Notes: generated by a model from the sequence alone, not told the origin. DNA of 33,764 nt from an uncultured Alphaproteobacteria bacterium (GCA_902588745.1 CACIQI010000013.1:1-33764), one strand, 5' to 3'. Shown: positions 1 to 8,319, counted from the stretch's first letter. A program made the numbers and translations.

Positions 1-586
1 TGCTTGGAACAGATAATGGAATTTGATAGTCTGGATTTTTTGCTTGTTTTATAAGTGCTGGAACAATTTCTTTGTACGCCCCTAGAAGACCTTTTCTGGC
101 AGGCGGTAATTGATCTTTAATCATAGCATGTAGTTTAGGTAAATTATGTGAGGGAACTTGAGGGAACATATGATGCTCAACATGATATTCCATATGCCAA
201 TATAAAAAACTTAAAACCGGATTTAAATATACTGTTCTGGTTGTATACCTGTGATCTCTTTTATCTTCTCTAAGTCCAGCGTGCTGAGTAAGACCCATTA
301 GCATAACGAGTGTCTTTCCATAAAAATTAGGTAATAAAACATATAGAACTGGAAGCCAGCTTTGAAAGTATACTGAAGAAGCAATACTTATGATCCAAAT
401 AGATAGATGACTCCAAGCGGATAATCTACATTTCCATCTTTCGTTTTCAGGGATACAAACTTTCATTACATCTGTAGTCACACCAAATGCATGTTTTATA
501 GTTTCCCATTGAAGAGAATTTTTAAAAAAAACAAAACCAGAGAATGGAATGTAGTGTGAGAAAAACACAATTAAAAAAAATGGTAT
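1..586 (-). CDS. Fatty acid desaturase, C-terminal part only (broken 5' end, runs off window)
   Basis: I translated the minus strand by hand. The frame is open from base 586 to the window edge and has no start codon at its 5' side; an in-frame TAA lies at 587-589. It contains the third histidine box (WHMEYHVEHH), the upstream TQHAG motif and a C-terminal region that runs off the window. It is clearly a paralog of the complete desaturase at 2386-3402: the stretch from RTVYLNP to EYHVEHH matches RTVIINP to EYHIEHH there. Relative to that paralog it begins near residue 147, so His boxes 1 and 2 and the first membrane segments are missing. Homology stops at about 566-580, exactly where the oppositely oriented reductase begins. 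The fragment cannot bind a di-iron centre as it stands. It is either a remnant gene or a product of a misjoin; the C-terminal end is simply cut by the window. Confidence 0.85.
   Translation of the reverse strand, partial: MPFFLIVFFSHYIPFSGFVFFKNSLQWETIKHAFGVTTDVMKVCIPENERWKCRLSAWSHLSIWIISIASSVYFQSWLPVLYVLLPNFYGKTLVMLMGLTQHAGLREDKRDHRYTTRTVYLNPVLSFLYWHMEYHVEHHMFPQVPSHNLPKLHAMIKDQLPPARKGLLGAYKEIVPALIKQAKNPDYQIPLSVPS
566..586. other. Breakpoint joining two truncated head-to-head genes
   Basis: Left of this short A-rich tract (an A8 run at 573-580) the minus strand encodes the C-terminal part of a desaturase. Right of it the plus strand encodes the C-terminal part of a ferredoxin reductase. Both lose their 5' halves here and no promoter or intergenic space remains between them. 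The join is seen directly from the two translations. Whether it exists in the cell or was made by amplification or assembly cannot be decided from the sequence. Confidence 0.75.
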
Positions 587-1169
587 TTATGAAATTTTAT
601 TAAACGATAATTCTATAATAGAAACAGATTTTGTAATTGCAGGTATAGGCTCAACTCCGTCAGTAAAGTTATTTGAAAATACAAATTTAAAACTTGATAA
701 TGGTATCGTAACAAATCAATTTTGTGAAACTTCTATTAAAGATGTTTATGCAGCAGGTGATGTATGTAATTTTTATCATCCATTTTATGAAAGAAATATG
801 CGACTTGAGTCATATCAACATGCACAAAATCATGGAATTTGTGCTGGAAAAAATATTGCTGGAGTAAAAACAGAATACACTTCTATTCCTTGGATGTGGT
901 CTGATCAATTTAATTTGAATCTTCAACTGACTGGTATTTGTGATGATTATGATGAAATTATTGCAAGAGGTAATGATATTAATAATGGTGTAATTTATTT
1001 TTTTCTAAAAAATAAAATAATAAAGGGTGCATGTGGTCTAGGAATTGCAGGAAAAGTTGGCCGTGACATTCGAATCACTTCTAAATTAACTGAGAAAAAT
1101 ACCATTGTAGATAAACAAATTCTCTCAGACCAAAATCAAAAATTAAATAAACTTATACAAAAACAATAA
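579..1169 (+). CDS. Ferredoxin reductase (FAD/NAD-linked), C-terminal part, 5'-truncated
   Basis: The reading frame is open from about 555 and recognisable from about 579, upstream of the first ATG at 798. It shows the end of the NAD-binding domain, a VIAGIGSTP segment, the FAD-contacting YAAGDV motif, and the C-terminal reductase domain with the WMWSDQF motif typical of ferredoxin/rubredoxin reductases that serve Rieske oxygenases. The family is about 400 residues; only about 197 remain, so the N-terminal FAD-binding GxGxxG and the NADH-binding core are missing. Full-length relatives pass electrons from NADH to a small ferredoxin, and a Rieske ferredoxin follows 49 nt downstream, which supports the assignment. 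An internal start at 798 would give a protein with no cofactor domain and is unlikely to be functional. The truncation coincides with the breakpoint near 575. Confidence 0.85.
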   Translation, partial: NGIYEILLNDNSIIETDFVIAGIGSTPSVKLFENTNLKLDNGIVTNQFCETSIKDVYAAGDVCNFYHPFYERNMRLESYQHAQNHGICAGKNIAGVKTEYTSIPWMWSDQFNLNLQLTGICDDYDEIIARGNDINNGVIYFFLKNKIIKGACGLGIAGKVGRDIRITSKLTEKNTIVDKQILSDQNQKLNKLIQKQ

Positions 1170-1218
1170 TTTAATTATTTTGTATTTATTTTAATAGAAT
1201 AGATATTATATACATTTT

Positions 1219-1536
1219 ATGTCTGAAGAAAATTGGATTGAAGTAGGGTCTACTGATAGTATTGAAGAAGAGGATCTGATTAGATTTGATCATCAAGATA
1301 AAACCTTTTGTGTGTATAGGTTAACAGATGGTTTTTATGCTACTGATGGAATTTGTACACACGAGGCTGTACATCTTGAAGATGGTTTGGTTATGGATGA
1401 TGAAATTGAATGTCCAATGCACCAGGGAATTTTTAACATTAAATCTGGAGAAGCTTTAAGCCCTCCAGCGTGTGAGGATTTAAAAACATACCCAGTTAAA
1501 GTTGATAATGACAAAATTTTCATTAAGATAGATTAA
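1219..1536 (+). CDS. Rieske [2Fe-2S] ferredoxin
   Basis: A 105-residue soluble Rieske protein. The cluster ligands are visible as C46-T-H48 and C65-P-M-H68, and the length matches the ferredoxin component of multicomponent oxygenases rather than a large oxygenase alpha subunit. It starts at ATG 1219 and has no signal peptide or membrane segment, so it acts in the cytoplasm. Its likely role is to shuttle electrons from the reductase encoded just upstream to the membrane di-iron enzymes encoded downstream (2386 and 3441). That partnership is inferred from gene order. Nitrite-reductase small-subunit-like Rieske proteins look similar, but no nitrite reductase is nearby. Confidence 0.92.
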   Translation: MSEENWIEVGSTDSIEEEDLIRFDHQDKTFCVYRLTDGFYATDGICTHEAVHLEDGLVMDDEIECPMHQGIFNIKSGEALSPPACEDLKTYPVKVDNDKIFIKID

Positions 1537-1545
1537 ATATTTTTT

Positions 1546-1549
1546 GGAG
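1546..1549 (+). promoter_or_regulatory. Ribosome binding site of the panB-like gene
   Basis: A GGAG core lies five bases before ATG 1555. This fixes the start, because few genes here have a visible Shine-Dalgarno sequence. Confidence 0.6.
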
Positions 1550-1554
1550 ATTTT

Positions 1555-2382
1555 ATGAGCAGAAAAAAACTTACAGTTTACGATTATTTGCAATGCAAAG
1601 GTAAAAGACAACTAAGCGTTATGTTTGTACATAATGCTGACGAAGCTGCAGCAGCTGAAGAGGCGGGTATTGACATGATTTGTACTTCTCATGATGCTCC
1701 ACAATTTGGTATTTATAATTCTTTTGATGAACTTAAGCGAATTCGAGAGGCTGCACCAACTTGCTTTATGCAATCTGGAGGTGCTGTAAGAGTAGCTTCT
1801 GAGTATGAAGCAATGAAACTATCACATAAGTATTTAGATATTGGTGCAGATGTAATCTATGGTGGCAATTGGAGTTACAAATGGATTAGAGCATTAAGAG
1901 ATGAATATGTTCCAATTAATAGTCATGTTGGTTTAGTTCCAGGAAATGCTACCTGGATTGGTGGATTTGTTGCACAAGGCAAAACTGCTGATAAAGCCGT
2001 TAGAATTTTAGAACATACTCTTGAGTTACAAGAAGCGGGGGCTATCGGAGTTGAACTGGAAGTAGTTCCTCCAAAAGTTGCCGAAGTAATTACAAAAAAA
2101 GTTGACATTATGACTCTTTCAATGGGAAGTGGCTCTGGATGTGATGGGCAATATTTATTTGCTAACGATGTACTCGGGTATACTCAAGGAAAAATTCCAA
2201 GACATGCACGTATTTATAGAGATTTTAAAAAAGAATTTGCAAAGTTACAAGCTGAAAGAGTTAGTGCATTCAAAGAGTTTCACGATGATACAGTAAACCA
2301 AAAATTTAATGATCCTAAAATCACAGTTAAAATTGATGAAGGTGAATTTGAAAAATTTTTAAAGCTTTCAGAAAAGTTTTGA
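1555..2382 (+). CDS. Divergent PanB-like (ketopantoate hydroxymethyltransferase family) protein
   Basis: A 275-residue TIM-barrel protein whose middle and C-terminal parts follow PanB: an SHVGLVPG-x5-GGF-x3-GKT segment (about 123-144), a GVELEVVP strand carrying the catalytic-type Glu (E169), and a CDGQ-x6-DVLGYTQG-x-IP segment (196-215). True PanB also binds Mg2+ through two Asp and one Glu (GDSLG, ADLPF and KIEGG motifs). Here the matching regions read TSHDAP, CFMQSG and VIYGGN, so at least the second Asp and the Glu are absent. It probably does not make ketopantoate in the usual way. The gene lies between a Rieske ferredoxin and a desaturase, with only 3 nt to the latter, which suggests an aldolase- or lyase-like step in the same unidentified pathway. 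Family membership is confident; the reaction is unknown. Confidence 0.75.
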   Translation: MSRKKLTVYDYLQCKGKRQLSVMFVHNADEAAAAEEAGIDMICTSHDAPQFGIYNSFDELKRIREAAPTCFMQSGGAVRVASEYEAMKLSHKYLDIGADVIYGGNWSYKWIRALRDEYVPINSHVGLVPGNATWIGGFVAQGKTADKAVRILEHTLELQEAGAIGVELEVVPPKVAEVITKKVDIMTLSMGSGSGCDGQYLFANDVLGYTQGKIPRHARIYRDFKKEFAKLQAERVSAFKEFHDDTVNQKFNDPKITVKIDEGEFEKFLKLSEKF

Positions 2383-2385
2383 TTA

Positions 2386-3402
2386 ATGTTTGCGGGTGAA
2401 GTTGATTTAAAAACTTGGTATAAACCAAATATAGACAAGAAAACTTTAAAGGAGCTTTCTAAGAGGTCTGATATAAAAGGTTTAATAGATGTATCTATAT
2501 TTATTGTTGCTCTATTATTAAGTGGATATCTTTGTATTATAAGTTGGGGTACTTTATGGTCAATTCCTGCTCTTCTACTTTATGGAAATATTTTCTACTG
2601 TAAAATCATTAGCATTCAACATGAAACTAATCACGAAACATATTTTAAAACAAGAGCGTTAAATAAACTTTTTTATCATATAACTTCTTTACTTGGTGGT
2701 TTTGAAGCAGTTAGATGGAAATGGAGTCATTTTCATCACCATACTTACACAATTTTTACACATGAGGAGGTTTACGATTATGAAAACAATAGTCCGAAAC
2801 CAACAGAGCCTATTAGATTTCTTTTAAACTTTTTGCCACTTGGTCCAATAATCAACATACAAAAAATAAGACATTTTACTCATTTTGAAATTATTAAGCA
2901 TTCATTTGGAATAATTACTCCTGTTGTAAAAGTTACAGTACCTGAAAAGGAGATAAAAAAAATTATTAATAGTTCAAGATTATATTTAAGTTTTTGGTTG
3001 CTCGTAATTTTATGTTCAGTTTTGTTACAATCATGGCTACCAATAATAATGATAATTTTACCTCCATTTTACGGTAATACTATATTAATGATATGCGGCA
3101 TGACTCAACATGCTGGACTAGCTGATAATATTAAAGATCATAGAAAAAGTACAAGAACAGTAATCATAAATCCGTTTTTTAGTTTTTTATATTCAAACAT
3201 GGAGTATCATATTGAGCACCACATTTTCCCAAAAATCCCATGCCATAATTTAAAAAAATTTCACAAAATAGTTAAAAATCAAATGCCAGAACCTCATAAA
3301 GGAATAATTTCTGCTTATAGATCAATAATTCCAGCAATATTTAAGCAATCTAAAGATAAAAATTATTTTATTGATGTGAAGGTTCCAGATACGACAATTT
3401 AG
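2386..3402 (+). CDS. Membrane fatty acid desaturase family protein
   Basis: A 338-residue integral-membrane di-iron enzyme. All three histidine boxes are present: H79-x3-H83 (QHETNHE), H115-x-HHH (SHFHHHTYT) and H275-x2-HH (EYHIEHH), plus a QHAG motif at 241-244. Hydrophobic segments lie near residues 34-75 and 198-235, as expected for a desaturase/hydroxylase in the cytoplasmic membrane. The ATG is 3 nt after the panB-like stop, so the two are surely co-transcribed. The enzyme should use O2 and electrons from a ferredoxin; the Rieske protein upstream is the natural donor. The substrate is not readable from sequence, since the superfamily covers acyl-lipid desaturation, carotenoid ketolation and alkane or amine hydroxylation. 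A second, broken paralog lies at 1-586. Confidence 0.9.
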   Translation: MFAGEVDLKTWYKPNIDKKTLKELSKRSDIKGLIDVSIFIVALLLSGYLCIISWGTLWSIPALLLYGNIFYCKIISIQHETNHETYFKTRALNKLFYHITSLLGGFEAVRWKWSHFHHHTYTIFTHEEVYDYENNSPKPTEPIRFLLNFLPLGPIINIQKIRHFTHFEIIKHSFGIITPVVKVTVPEKEIKKIINSSRLYLSFWLLVILCSVLLQSWLPIIMIILPPFYGNTILMICGMTQHAGLADNIKDHRKSTRTVIINPFFSFLYSNMEYHIEHHIFPKIPCHNLKKFHKIVKNQMPEPHKGIISAYRSIIPAIFKQSKDKNYFIDVKVPDTTI

Positions 3403-3440
3403 TCTCTTTTTTTTTATTTAAAATATACTATAAATACATC

Positions 3441-4445
3441 ATGGGAAATCAACTAAATGATAGTGATTTTGGTACTAGAGATAAAAGAGGTCATTGGAAA
3501 CCATTTGGCACAATAAGTATTAACCCACCTAAAGATATATTTTTTAACCCGTTAAAATTTTTAAAGTATTTTTTTAAATTTCCTGGAATTTTTTTTCCAT
3601 GGACCTTTGTCTTTGCAGCAATAACAGTTGCTACATATCTTTTTTTGACTCCTTCTTTAGAGACAATGAAGACTTTTGAAATAGGATGGATATCCTACAT
3701 ATTTTTCAGAAACGCAGTTATTATTTTGCTTTGGACAGGCTTCTTTCATTTAAGACTGAAGACACAAGGAACTTCATTTAAATATAACCCACGACCTCTA
3801 GAAAAAAATAACTCAACTTTTTTATTTAATGATCAGACTAAAGATAACCTATTCTATACTTTTTGTAGTGCTATTCCATTATGGACAGCTTATGAAGTAA
3901 TTACATTTTGGGCATTTGCAAATCAAATAATCCCATATGTAAGCTGGGAGGCGTATCCAATATATTGTTGTTTTATGTTCTTTCTTGTTCCATTTATAAG
4001 AGACGCACATTTTTACTTAACTCATAGACTATTGCACTGGGCACCACTTTATAAAATTGCACATAAAGTACACCACCGTAATACTAATACAGGTGCTTGG
4101 TCTGGTATGTCTATGCATCCAATAGAGCACATATTATATTTTTCAGGTATCTTAGTTCATTGGATAATCCCTTCACATCCTCTTGTTGCGATGTATCATG
4201 TATTTCATGCTGGTTTAGCGCCTACACCTGGACATACAGGATATGAAAAAATGACTTTCAAAAATGGTGTATCAATTCCAACAGGTGATTATATGCATTA
4301 TATTCATCATAAATATTTTGAATGCAATTACTCAGGTGGAAATACTAGTTTCTTAGATAAATTAATGGGCACGTTCCATGATGGATCTGAAGAAGCTACT
4401 AAGGAAGTAATGGCTCGTATCAAAGATAAGGCCCATTACCTCTAA
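3441..4445 (+). CDS. Sterol desaturase / fatty acid hydroxylase family protein
   Basis: A 334-residue membrane protein of the fatty-acid-hydroxylase superfamily. The eight-histidine di-iron signature is clear: H190-x4-H195 with H199, H208-x2-HH212, H226, H230, and H286-x2-HH290. Hydrophobic stretches lie near 50-70, 83-103, 138-166 and 170-187. It follows the desaturase by 38 nt on the same strand and probably belongs to the same unit. Relatives hydroxylate or desaturate sterols, carotenoids or fatty acids using an external electron donor. Two different di-iron membrane oxygenases next to one Rieske ferredoxin suggest sequential oxidation of one hydrophobic or membrane-bound substrate, but this is inference. 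Confidence 0.9.
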   Translation: MGNQLNDSDFGTRDKRGHWKPFGTISINPPKDIFFNPLKFLKYFFKFPGIFFPWTFVFAAITVATYLFLTPSLETMKTFEIGWISYIFFRNAVIILLWTGFFHLRLKTQGTSFKYNPRPLEKNNSTFLFNDQTKDNLFYTFCSAIPLWTAYEVITFWAFANQIIPYVSWEAYPIYCCFMFFLVPFIRDAHFYLTHRLLHWAPLYKIAHKVHHRNTNTGAWSGMSMHPIEHILYFSGILVHWIIPSHPLVAMYHVFHAGLAPTPGHTGYEKMTFKNGVSIPTGDYMHYIHHKYFECNYSGGNTSFLDKLMGTFHDGSEEATKEVMARIKDKAHYL

Positions 4446-4489
4446 ACTTATCTTCATAAATATTAATTTTTATTATATTGATCTAAAAT

Positions 4490-5365
4490 ATGAGTAAGGT
4501 CGAATTATATAAAGATGTAAAAAATAGTTTAGGAGAAGGCATCACTTGGTCTTCCATTGATCAAAGTTTAATTTGGGTAGATATTAAACCAAAATCAGTT
4601 TTATTCAGAATTAATTTAGATAACGAAAAATTAGAAACTTTTGATTTACCTGATTTTGTAACAGCGACGTCAATAATCTCAAAGAATGAAATTGCTTTAG
4701 TCTCAAATAATGGAGTAAATAAATTTAACTTTAAATCTAAAAAATATGAAAGAATAATTAATGTTGAAGATGATATTCTAACAAATAGATCTAATGATGG
4801 TGCATCAGATGCTAAAGGTAGGCTGTGGTTTGGGACGATGCAAAATAATTTTAATCTAGATGGAAGTGCAAAATCTTTAAATGCTAAATCTGGTAGTTTA
4901 TATTGTCTATCTGATAATAAGTTAAATATTGTTGAAACAAATCTTGGTATACCTAATACATTTGTTTGGAGTCCAGATAACACAAAATTTTATTTTGCCG
5001 ATACAACTGAGGGATCATTACTAGAATACAATTTTAACCTAGATGAAGGTAGTTTGTCAGACAAAAAAAACTTCTTTGATTTTGATAGAGGTGCTCCAGA
5101 TGGATCAACTATTGATAGTGATGGTTTTATTTGGAATTGTCGTTGGGGTGGATCATGTGTAGTGAGAATTGATCCTAGAGGAAGAATAGATAAAATTTAC
5201 GAGCTACCTGTTGAAAATGTAACAAATTGTGTATTTGGTGGAAGTGATCTAAAAACTTTATTTATAACAAGTGCTACAAATTCGGGTAAAAATCAACATG
5301 ATGGTAGTTTATTTGCATTAAATGTTACTACTCCTGGTCTTGAAGATAATAAATTTAAAATTTGA
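4490..5365 (+). CDS. SMP-30/gluconolactonase family sugar lactonase
   Basis: A 291-residue six-bladed beta-propeller lactonase. The metal ligands of the SMP-30 family are all present: E16 (LGEG), N102 (SNDG), N156 (IPNT) and D204 (PDGS). The family hydrolyses aldonolactones to aldonates with a divalent metal in the cytoplasm. It ends 32 nt before an arabinonate-type dehydratase on the same strand, so it most likely supplies that enzyme's aldonate substrate. Sugar specificity cannot be told; L-arabinono-, D-xylono- or D-fucono-lactone are the obvious options. Confidence 0.88.
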   Translation: MSKVELYKDVKNSLGEGITWSSIDQSLIWVDIKPKSVLFRINLDNEKLETFDLPDFVTATSIISKNEIALVSNNGVNKFNFKSKKYERIINVEDDILTNRSNDGASDAKGRLWFGTMQNNFNLDGSAKSLNAKSGSLYCLSDNKLNIVETNLGIPNTFVWSPDNTKFYFADTTEGSLLEYNFNLDEGSLSDKKNFFDFDRGAPDGSTIDSDGFIWNCRWGGSCVVRIDPRGRIDKIYELPVENVTNCVFGGSDLKTLFITSATNSGKNQHDGSLFALNVTTPGLEDNKFKI

Positions 5366-5397
5366 TTTTTTACTTTAATTAGCTAAAACTTTCACAC

Positions 5398-7131
5398 ATG
5401 AATAAAAAAAATAAATTTAGATCTTCTAACTGGTATAATTCTAAATCACATCGAAGAGATACATTTATTCATAGAGGCTGGATGAGAAATCAAGGTCATC
5501 CAAATCATTTATTTGATGGCCGTCCTGTAATTGGTATTTGTAATACATGGTCAGAATTAACTCCTTGTAATGGTCATTTTAGAGAGATAGCAGAATCTGT
5601 CAAAAAAGGTGTTTATGAAGCTGGTGGTTTTCCTCTTGAATTTCCTGTTTTTTCAGCAAGTGAATCCAATTTAAGACCTACAGCTATGTTGTTTAGAAAT
5701 TTAGCAAGTATGGATGTTGAAGAGGCAATAAGGGGCAATCCTATAGACGGAGTCGTACTATTAATGGGGTGTGATAAAACAACACCTTCATTAATGATGG
5801 GGGCTGCAAGTGTAGATCTTCCTACAATAGGTGTTTCAGGTGGGCCAATGCTTAATGGACATCATCAAGGTGAAACTATAGGTTCTGGCACTGGTGTTTG
5901 GAAACTTGATGCAGATTTAAACGCTGGTGTAATTACAGAAGAAGATTTTATTAATGCAGAAATTTCAATGAGTAGATCAAAAGGTAATTGTATGACAATG
6001 GGTACTGCATCAACAATGGGATCAATGGTGGAAGCATTAGGGATGTCACTACCTGGAAATGCTGCGATACCTGCAGTTGACTCAAGAAGATATGCTTTAG
6101 CTCATATGTCTGGAAAAAGAATTGTTGAAATGGTTAAGGAAGACATAACTATGTCAAAAATTGTTACAAAAAAATCATTTGAAAATGCAATCAAGGTCAA
6201 TGGAGCAATAGGGGGATCTACAAATGCAGTTATCCATCTAGCTGCAATCGCAGGTCGAATGGAAATAGATTTAGATTTAGAAGATTGGAATAAATGTGGA
6301 GACGGTATTCCAACATTAGTAAATCTACAACCTTCTGGAAAATACTTAATGGAAGATTTTTATTATGCAGGTGGTGTTCCTGTAGTTATAAAAAGATTAA
6401 TGGAAAAAAATCTATTAGAAGAAAATGAAATGACTGTTAATGGAAAAACTATATCTGAGAATAATATAAATGCTAAATGTTGGAACAATGATGTTATCAA
6501 AGAATTTGAAAATCCATTAACAAAAAATGGAGGAATTAAAATTCTTAGGGGTAATATTGCTCCAAATGGTGCAATTATTAAACCATCAGCTGCATCGCCT
6601 GAATTAATGAAACATACGGGAAAAGCTGTAGTTTTTGAAAGTGTAGAAGAGTTTCATGAAAAGATTGATGATCCTAATTTAGAGGTTGATGAAAATTCAA
6701 TATTAGTTTTAAAAAACTGTGGGCCGAAAGGCTATCCTGGTATGGCTGAAGTTGGAAATATGAGACTTCCACAAAAAGTACTTAAGAAAGGTGTGAGAGA
6801 TATGATTCGAATATCTGATGCTAGAATGAGTGGAACAGCATATGGTACAGTAATACTTCATACAGCTCCAGAAGCAGCTGTTAAAGGTCCTTTAGCAGCC
6901 GTTCAAAATGGTGATGAAATAGAAGTTGATGTTGATCAAGGTACAATGAATTTAAAAGTTGATGATGAAACAATAAAAAATCGTCTGGAAAATTATTCAC
7001 CCATTGTTCCAGAAATAACAGGTGGTTATCAAAAAATGTATGTAGAGCATGTAATGCAAGCTGACAAAGGAGCAGATTTAGATTTTCTAATCGGAAAAAG
7101 AGGTGCTGAAGTCAAAAGACATAGTCACTAA
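5398..7131 (+). CDS. araC: Sugar-acid dehydratase of the IlvD/EDD family, L-arabinonate dehydratase-like
   Basis: A 577-residue Fe-S dehydratase. Candidate [2Fe-2S] ligands are C57, C125 (MGCDKTTP) and C198 (GNCMTMG). K127 follows C125 and the proposed catalytic Ser is S478 (ARMSGTAYG). These sit exactly two residues earlier than Cys59, Cys127, Cys200, Lys129 and Ser480 of Rhizobium leguminosarum L-arabinonate dehydratase as I recall that enzyme. The constant offset argues for a sugar-acid dehydratase rather than IlvD (dihydroxy-acid) or Edd (6-phosphogluconate). The expected product is a 2-keto-3-deoxy sugar acid. The upstream SMP-30 lactonase supports this. Substrate could also be D-fuconate, D-xylonate or D-galactonate. 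The symbol follows the Azospirillum usage for arabinonate dehydratase, not the E. coli regulator. The ATG at 5398 is used. Confidence 0.87.
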   Translation: MNKKNKFRSSNWYNSKSHRRDTFIHRGWMRNQGHPNHLFDGRPVIGICNTWSELTPCNGHFREIAESVKKGVYEAGGFPLEFPVFSASESNLRPTAMLFRNLASMDVEEAIRGNPIDGVVLLMGCDKTTPSLMMGAASVDLPTIGVSGGPMLNGHHQGETIGSGTGVWKLDADLNAGVITEEDFINAEISMSRSKGNCMTMGTASTMGSMVEALGMSLPGNAAIPAVDSRRYALAHMSGKRIVEMVKEDITMSKIVTKKSFENAIKVNGAIGGSTNAVIHLAAIAGRMEIDLDLEDWNKCGDGIPTLVNLQPSGKYLMEDFYYAGGVPVVIKRLMEKNLLEENEMTVNGKTISENNINAKCWNNDVIKEFENPLTKNGGIKILRGNIAPNGAIIKPSAASPELMKHTGKAVVFESVEEFHEKIDDPNLEVDENSILVLKNCGPKGYPGMAEVGNMRLPQKVLKKGVRDMIRISDARMSGTAYGTVILHTAPEAAVKGPLAAVQNGDEIEVDVDQGTMNLKVDDETIKNRLENYSPIVPEITGGYQKMYVEHVMQADKGADLDFLIGKRGAEVKRHSH

Positions 7132-7134
7132 ATT

Positions 7135-8319
7135 TTATTGATGAATGTCAAAGTTTTCTAAATATTTTTTGGATAACTCTATTCCTAATCCGTGCTTATT
7201 TTCATCTAATTCAATAAAACCATTTTTTGCTTGAGGCTCTCCATCAAAAATATACCAAAATAATTCATTACCAATTTCTACTGGCCAGAAAGGAAAATAT
7301 TCGACTATAGGAGCGTTGACTGAACTCATGGAAATATGAAAATTATGGACTTGTCCAGCATGAGGAATTACGGGTATTTGAAATGCCTCAGCTAAAGCAG
7401 AAATTTTATGCGCCTGTGTTATTCCACCAACTCTATTCGTATCAAATTGCACAACATCAATTGCTTTTTTTTCTAGTAATTGTCTAAAACCAAAAAGTGT
7501 ATATTCATGTTCACCACCAGATATAGGAGTTCTACATGAAGCTTTTAGATCTGCATAACCATCAATATCATCAGCAATAACTGGTTCTTCTAACCAACGA
7601 AGATTTTCATTATCAATTAATCTCATCATTCTTTTTGCATATTCAAATGTCCATCCCATATATACATCAGCCATAAGATCAACATTATCACCAACAACTG
7701 ATCGTACTGTTTTGATTAACTCAATATTCTTGTGCATACCTTCAGCACCATCAGTCGGACCCCAACCAAGTCTTAATTTCATTGCTTTAAAACCTTGATC
7801 TACATAATCTTTAGCTTCTTTTGCAAGACTATCAAGAGGTTGACTGTAAAGCTTACTTGCATAACAAGGGAGTTTTGATTTAGTTTTTCCACCTAATAAT
7901 TTGAATACAGGTTGTTTAGCAGATTTTCCAAGTGCATCCCATATTGCAATATCAACAGCACTAATAGCTGTCATACCTACGCCTTTTCTTCCCCAAGCTA
8001 GTGTTTGTCGATACATCTTTTGCCATATATGCTCATAATCCCATATACTTTCACCAATAATGGCTGGCGCTAAATAAGTATCTACAACTGATTTACATGG
8101 TTCTGGGGATAATGCAGCATTACCTAAACCTATAAAACCATCACTTGTTTCTACTTCTACAACTAACCAACTATGAAATTTATATGTTGTCCATCTATCA
8201 TTTGAAATATTTTCTTGATTCACAATATCTGCAGCATTTGTGCAAAAATTTTCGTGAATTTTTTGAACGGGCCCTGTCCATTTATAGACCTTTGCTTTAA
8301 CACTTACAATTTTACTCAC
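7135..8319 (-). CDS. Enolase-superfamily sugar-acid dehydratase, L-rhamnonate dehydratase-like
   Basis: A 394-residue mandelate racemase/muconate lactonizing family protein. Metal ligands appear as D218 (MADVY), E244 (WLEEP) and E270 (GGEHE), with the general acid/base H320 (VIPHAG). The stretch with GPTDGAEGM-KN, RWLEEPVI-DDIDGY and NRVGGIT resembles L-rhamnonate dehydratase (RhmD); D-galactonate or L-fuconate dehydratase remain possible. The predicted reaction converts an aldonate to a 2-keto-3-deoxyaldonate with Mg2+. The start is GTG at 8319; no in-frame ATG lies near. It converges with the Fe-S dehydratase, leaving 3 nt between stops, and shares its strand with the PdxA-like and amidohydrolase genes upstream, a likely operon. 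It does the same type of chemistry as its neighbour with an unrelated fold. Confidence 0.87.
   Translation of the reverse strand: MSKIVSVKAKVYKWTGPVQKIHENFCTNAADIVNQENISNDRWTTYKFHSWLVVEVETSDGFIGLGNAALSPEPCKSVVDTYLAPAIIGESIWDYEHIWQKMYRQTLAWGRKGVGMTAISAVDIAIWDALGKSAKQPVFKLLGGKTKSKLPCYASKLYSQPLDSLAKEAKDYVDQGFKAMKLRLGWGPTDGAEGMHKNIELIKTVRSVVGDNVDLMADVYMGWTFEYAKRMMRLIDNENLRWLEEPVIADDIDGYADLKASCRTPISGGEHEYTLFGFRQLLEKKAIDVVQFDTNRVGGITQAHKISALAEAFQIPVIPHAGQVHNFHISMSSVNAPIVEYFPFWPVEIGNELFWYIFDGEPQAKNGFIELDENKHGLGIELSKKYLENFDIHQ

Noticed and set aside
798..1169. A complete 123-residue gene starting at ATG 798
   Set aside because: Homology to ferredoxin reductase extends upstream in the same frame to about 579; this is a fragment of a longer gene.
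4561..4983. 140-residue open frame antisense to the SMP-30 lactonase gene
   Set aside because: It has no recognisable motif and lies entirely opposite a gene with intact active-site residues.
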